Shown here piece after piece: positions 6,175 through 7,478 of a stretch of 7,478 bases of DNA. The position numbers were made by a program, and so were the translations under genes. Numbering within the stretch: the first letter of the stretch is position 1; every line of letters begins with the position of its first letter. Below the pieces are notes generated by a model, which ran no database searches, was not told the DNA's origin, and was given only the letters and a program-made list of their open reading frames with translations. Source of the stretch: an uncultured Bacilli bacterium (GTDB lineage Bacteria > Bacillota_I > Bacilli_A > RF39 > UBA660); assembly GCA_944358665.1 (NCBI GenBank), contig CALVRP010000064.1, forward strand, positions 1-7,478, in the 5' to 3' direction.

Positions 6175-6193
6175 TACCAAGCATTTATTTTTT
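6160..6193. terminator. Bidirectional terminator-like hairpin upstream of the lipoprotein gene
   Basis: AAATACTTGG (6164-6173) pairs with CCAAGCATTT (6177-6186) with one A-C mismatch and an ATA loop. A T-run follows on both strands (6188-6193 on plus; TATTTTTTTATTT on minus). No plus-strand gene ends here. On the minus strand it would stop read-through from the DUF3800 side, or act inside the leader of the lipoprotein gene. Confidence 0.65.
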
Positions 6194-6268
6194 CCCATTG
6201 TCTTAAAAAGGTAATTATTTTTATTCTATATTTAAGTATATAATATTTTATCTTATAACTATGACATT

Positions 6269-6296
6269 ATCATAAAATCTATTAAATTGCATACAA
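6269..6296 (-). promoter_or_regulatory. Possible promoter of the lipoprotein gene
   Basis: On the minus strand, TTGTAT (6296-6291), 16 nt, TATGAT (6274-6269). It would give a leader of about 135 nt that crosses the hairpin at 6160-6193. Many AT-rich -10 look-alikes occur in 6190-6300, so this is tentative. I see nothing else in that stretch. Confidence 0.3.
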
Positions 6297-6301
6297 TAAA
6301 T

Positions 6302-6331
6302 TTGACAGAATAATACTTTTTATGGTATTAT
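6302..6331 (+). promoter_or_regulatory. Strong promoter of the pseudoknotted small RNA, with internal palindrome
   Basis: A perfect -35 TTGACA (6302-6307), 18 nt, TATTAT (6326-6331) with an extended TG at 6323-6324. A perfect inverted repeat, AATAATAC (6309-6316) and GTATTATT (6325-6332), fills the spacer and covers the -10, as an operator would. Confidence 0.75.
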
Positions 6332-6337
6332 TTTGTT

Positions 6338-6442
6338 ACCGGGAGATTATTCTCTGTCAGGTCTATAGCTGATGAATGATTTCAAATTTAGTGCATAGCA
6401 CCGTCTCAGCTAGGAATCAAAGAAACGAAAGTTTCTTTTTTT
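6338..6442 (+). ncRNA. Stand-alone small RNA with H-type pseudoknot, next to DUF3800
   Basis: About 105 nt between a strong promoter and a strong terminator, with no plausible reading frame. Structure read by eye: a 5' hairpin with ACC (6338-6340)/GGT (6360-6362) outside and GGAGA (6342-6346)/TCTCT (6351-6355) inside. Stem 1 is TAGCTGA (6366-6372)/TCAGCTA (6406-6412), 7 perfect bp. Its loop holds a small hairpin GTGC/GCAC (6391-6401). A second helix pairs TGATTTC (6377-6383) in that loop with GGAATCA (6413-6419) directly after stem 1, 7 bp with one G-U. The two helices are contiguous and could stack. The RNA runs into the DUF3800 stop codon. From memory, several structured RNA motifs named DUF3800-I and onward were found beside DUF3800 genes by comparative genomics; this may be one of them or a new relative. 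It does not resemble SRP, 6S, tmRNA or a riboswitch that I know. Confidence 0.7.
6419..6442 (+). terminator. Terminator of the small RNA
   Basis: AAAGAAAC (6419-6426), GAAA tetraloop, GTTTCTTT (6431-6438), with T continuing to 6442. The tail ends at the base before the DUF3800 stop codon. In reverse the same hairpin lacks a good T-tract (TTTGATTCC), so DUF3800 transcription may read through into the antisense of the RNA. Confidence 0.9.
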
Positions 6443-7177
6443 CTATGGAATAAATAATTTAACTTCTATAAAACTTATTGTTGAACTAATATCTACTTGT
6501 TTTGTTAATAACAAATTATATTGCCTGTGTAAATAATGCGAAATCATGTCAGCACTTTGAATGCCAAAGTGTTTTTTTGAATCGTAAACTCTATAAGATA
6601 TCTCTAATATATTATTTAAAATTGGCTCATGAAATTTTGAATAATCATAATTTATAATACCATTAACTAATTCTTCATAAATACTATCTTTTAAATTGTA
6701 ATAACCATTGCTTTTTGTTTTACATTCATCACTTTTTATATATAATTTTAATGATTTATTAGGATCTATCATATTATTTCTTATAGAATATAATACAACT
6801 TGTTTTATAATTCTTTTTTGAGCATAGTCACAAAACCTACCTCTTGAGGCTTTATTATTCATAATAGATTCTTTAACTTTTCTATTATTTATAAATACGC
6901 CAAAATTATTTTGCTTTTTTAAGAGATTAAACAATCTTCTTTTATCACTTGCTTTAATTTTAGTAGTGCCTTTAATCTCAATACATTCTTTATCACAATT
7001 TTGATTATCTTGCTTGCAATATTTACATCTTATAGATTTAACTATACTTTTGTATTTATTAATAAAGTTCATATATTCTTTTGAACTATAAAAAAATAAC
7101 CCACCATATATACAACATGGTTCATTTTTGTTTAATTTTACTGAATCATCCATTAGAATAAATATTTCATTAGTCAT
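6443..7177 (-). CDS. DUF3800 domain protein (predicted RNase H-like fold)
   Basis: A protein of 244 residues with the DUF3800 pattern. It has IFILMDDS at 5-12 (the usual N-terminal strand ending in acidic residues, D10/D11), EIKGTTKI at 67-74 with E67, FGVFINNRKV at 92-101, LKLYIKSDEC at 143-152, and FGIQSADMISHYLHRQ at 204-219 with D210. D10, E67, D210 and perhaps D150 could form a metal site of an RNase H-like nuclease; the family's activity is not established as far as I know. Unusual here are four cysteines at 51, 54, 61 and 65 (CxxC and CxxxC) just before E67, a likely zinc knuckle. The start has a strong AGGAGG 7 nt upstream. The gene is convergent with the structured RNA and lies beside an insertion sequence. 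The protein is Lys/Asn-rich and much more AT-rich in codon choice than typA, suggesting transfer. The C-terminus (IEVKLFIP) is complete. Confidence 0.75.
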   Translation of the reverse strand: MTNEIFILMDDSVKLNKNEPCCIYGGLFFYSSKEYMNFINKYKSIVKSIRCKYCKQDNQNCDKECIEIKGTTKIKASDKRRLFNLLKKQNNFGVFINNRKVKESIMNNKASRGRFCDYAQKRIIKQVVLYSIRNNMIDPNKSLKLYIKSDECKTKSNGYYNLKDSIYEELVNGIINYDYSKFHEPILNNILEISYRVYDSKKHFGIQSADMISHYLHRQYNLLLTKQVDISSTISFIEVKLFIP

Positions 7178-7205
7178 TGTTTGCCCTCCTGTTCTATATT
7201 TTTTT

Positions 7206-7234
7206 ATTTAATGTAGTCCTTTATTTTTGCTCAA
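7206..7234 (-). promoter_or_regulatory. Possible promoter of the DUF3800 gene
   Basis: On the minus strand, TTGAGC (7234-7229), 17 nt, TTAAAT (7211-7206). It is a moderate match only. The rest of 7235-7332 is AT-rich and shows no gene or clear structure. Confidence 0.35.
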
Positions 7235-7332
7235 ATAGCTTTATTGATATGAACTTATTTTAGACTTTTATTTTTGTTTTTGGCAATATTATACAATAAG
7301 AAAATTGGTATTACAATAAATTGTGCATAGTT

Positions 7333-7348
7333 TAAAAAAATACTTGGA
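7333..7348. repeat. 16-bp direct repeat, right copy
   Basis: TAAAAAAATACTTGGA, identical to 6159-6174. It lacks the second hairpin arm and is followed after three bases by the end of the insertion sequence at 7352. Confidence 0.6.
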
Positions 7349-7365
7349 ATATGAACTGATAAGAT

Positions 7366-7398
7366 AAAAGTAGACAGAAAAAAACTGTTTACTTTTTT
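7366..7398. terminator. Hairpin at the insertion-sequence end, before the transposase
   Basis: AAAAGTAGACAG (7366-7377) pairs with CTGTTTACTTTT (7385-7396), 12 bp with one G-U, loop of seven A, followed by T. Such hairpins near IS ends limit transcription entering from outside and so protect against high transposase levels. The left arm overlaps the inner part of the terminal repeat. Confidence 0.6.
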
Positions 7399-7406
7399 GT
7401 TATAAT
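7398..7406 (+). promoter_or_regulatory. Extended -10 of the transposase promoter
   Basis: TGTTATAAT is a perfect extended -10. No -35 stands at the right distance: TAGACA at 7371-7376 is 24 nt away. The promoter may therefore be weak until the element circularises and its ends join, as known for IS3 elements. Confidence 0.5.
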
Positions 7407-7426
7407 AAAATAAAGGAGATGATATG

Positions 7427-7478
7427 ATGGGAAGATCAAAAGGTGGGACTAATAAATATTGGTCTAAAGAAGAAAAAT
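7427..7478 (+). CDS. IS3-family transposase OrfA, N-terminus only
   Basis: Only the first 17 residues are in the window: GRSKGGTNKYWSKEEK after the start. This beginning, with GG.NKYWSKEEK, is typical of the helix-turn-helix OrfA protein of IS3-family elements in Firmicutes, which binds the element's ends. AGGAG (7414-7418) lies 8 nt before the ATG at 7427; the ATG at 7424 is also possible and adds one Met. The open frame runs off the right edge. The call rests on a short sequence plus the IS-like terminal repeat. Confidence 0.6.
   Translation, partial: MGRSKGGTNKYWSKEEK

Larger units (their letters stand above)
7352..7478 (+). mobile_element. Left end of an IS3-family (IS150-like) insertion sequence, partial
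   Basis: The left terminal inverted repeat is likely 7352-7376: it begins TGAACTGA and ends AAAAGTAGACA. This is the layout of IS150-type ends as I remember them (TG.ACTGA...AAAGTTGGACA). A transposase-type reading frame starts 50 nt further in. The right end and the target duplication lie outside the window. Confidence 0.6.

Noticed and set aside
6019..6243. Plus-strand open frame of 74 codons
   Set aside because: It is antisense to the lipoprotein signal peptide and runs through the 6160-6193 hairpin; hydrophobic only because of AT-rich codons.
6160..7348. CRISPR array or repeat cluster
   Set aside because: Only two copies of one 16-bp repeat exist, 1.2 kb apart, with no regular spacers or cas genes.

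Overview
The window is AT-rich with densely packed genes, AGGAGG-type ribosome sites and sigma-A-type promoters. TypA/BipA, a Gram-positive-style lipoprotein, a zinc-ribbon/FxLYD membrane protein and a DUF421 protein together suggest a low-GC Bacillota or Mollicutes-related bacterium, perhaps an uncultured gut lineage. Every tryptophan codon I checked is TGG. The eight complete genes stop with TAA or TAG, four each, and never TGA. The lineage is an inference, not a sequence match.

Left part (1-1463): a minus-strand structured RNA leaves the window on the left. It is closed by a 13-bp stem and looks 6S-like in outline only. Its promoter overlaps that of a divergent DUF421 (YetF-like) membrane protein gene. 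The mRNA leader of that gene can form two competing hairpins, or a pseudoknot, that involve the ribosome site. A Nudix hydrolase with its own promoter and terminator follows.

Middle (1464-5464): on the minus strand lie a Na+/Ca2+-exchanger-family (CaCA) protein and, upstream of it, a 74-residue XRE/Cro-type regulator. The regulator is divergent from a zinc-ribbon, one-helix, FxLYD-like protein. The same spaced motif, AGTC-N11-GACT, lies over the -35 boxes of the regulator, the FxLYD gene and the exchanger, which suggests a small local regulon. The housekeeping GTPase gene typA/bipA follows, with its own promoter and a bidirectional terminator.

Right part (5463-7478): an unrecognised lipoprotein gene on the minus strand, then an accessory-looking module. 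The module holds a stand-alone RNA of about 105 nt with a strong promoter, a predicted H-type pseudoknot and a strong terminator. It runs convergently into a DUF3800 gene whose stop codon touches the RNA's terminator. A 16-bp direct repeat lies on both sides of this RNA-DUF3800 pair. The window ends in the left end of an IS3-family (IS150-like) insertion sequence. The RNA-DUF3800 pair is the best candidate here for an incompletely described system. DUF3800-associated structured RNA motifs have been reported from comparative genomics, but as far as I know their function is not established.
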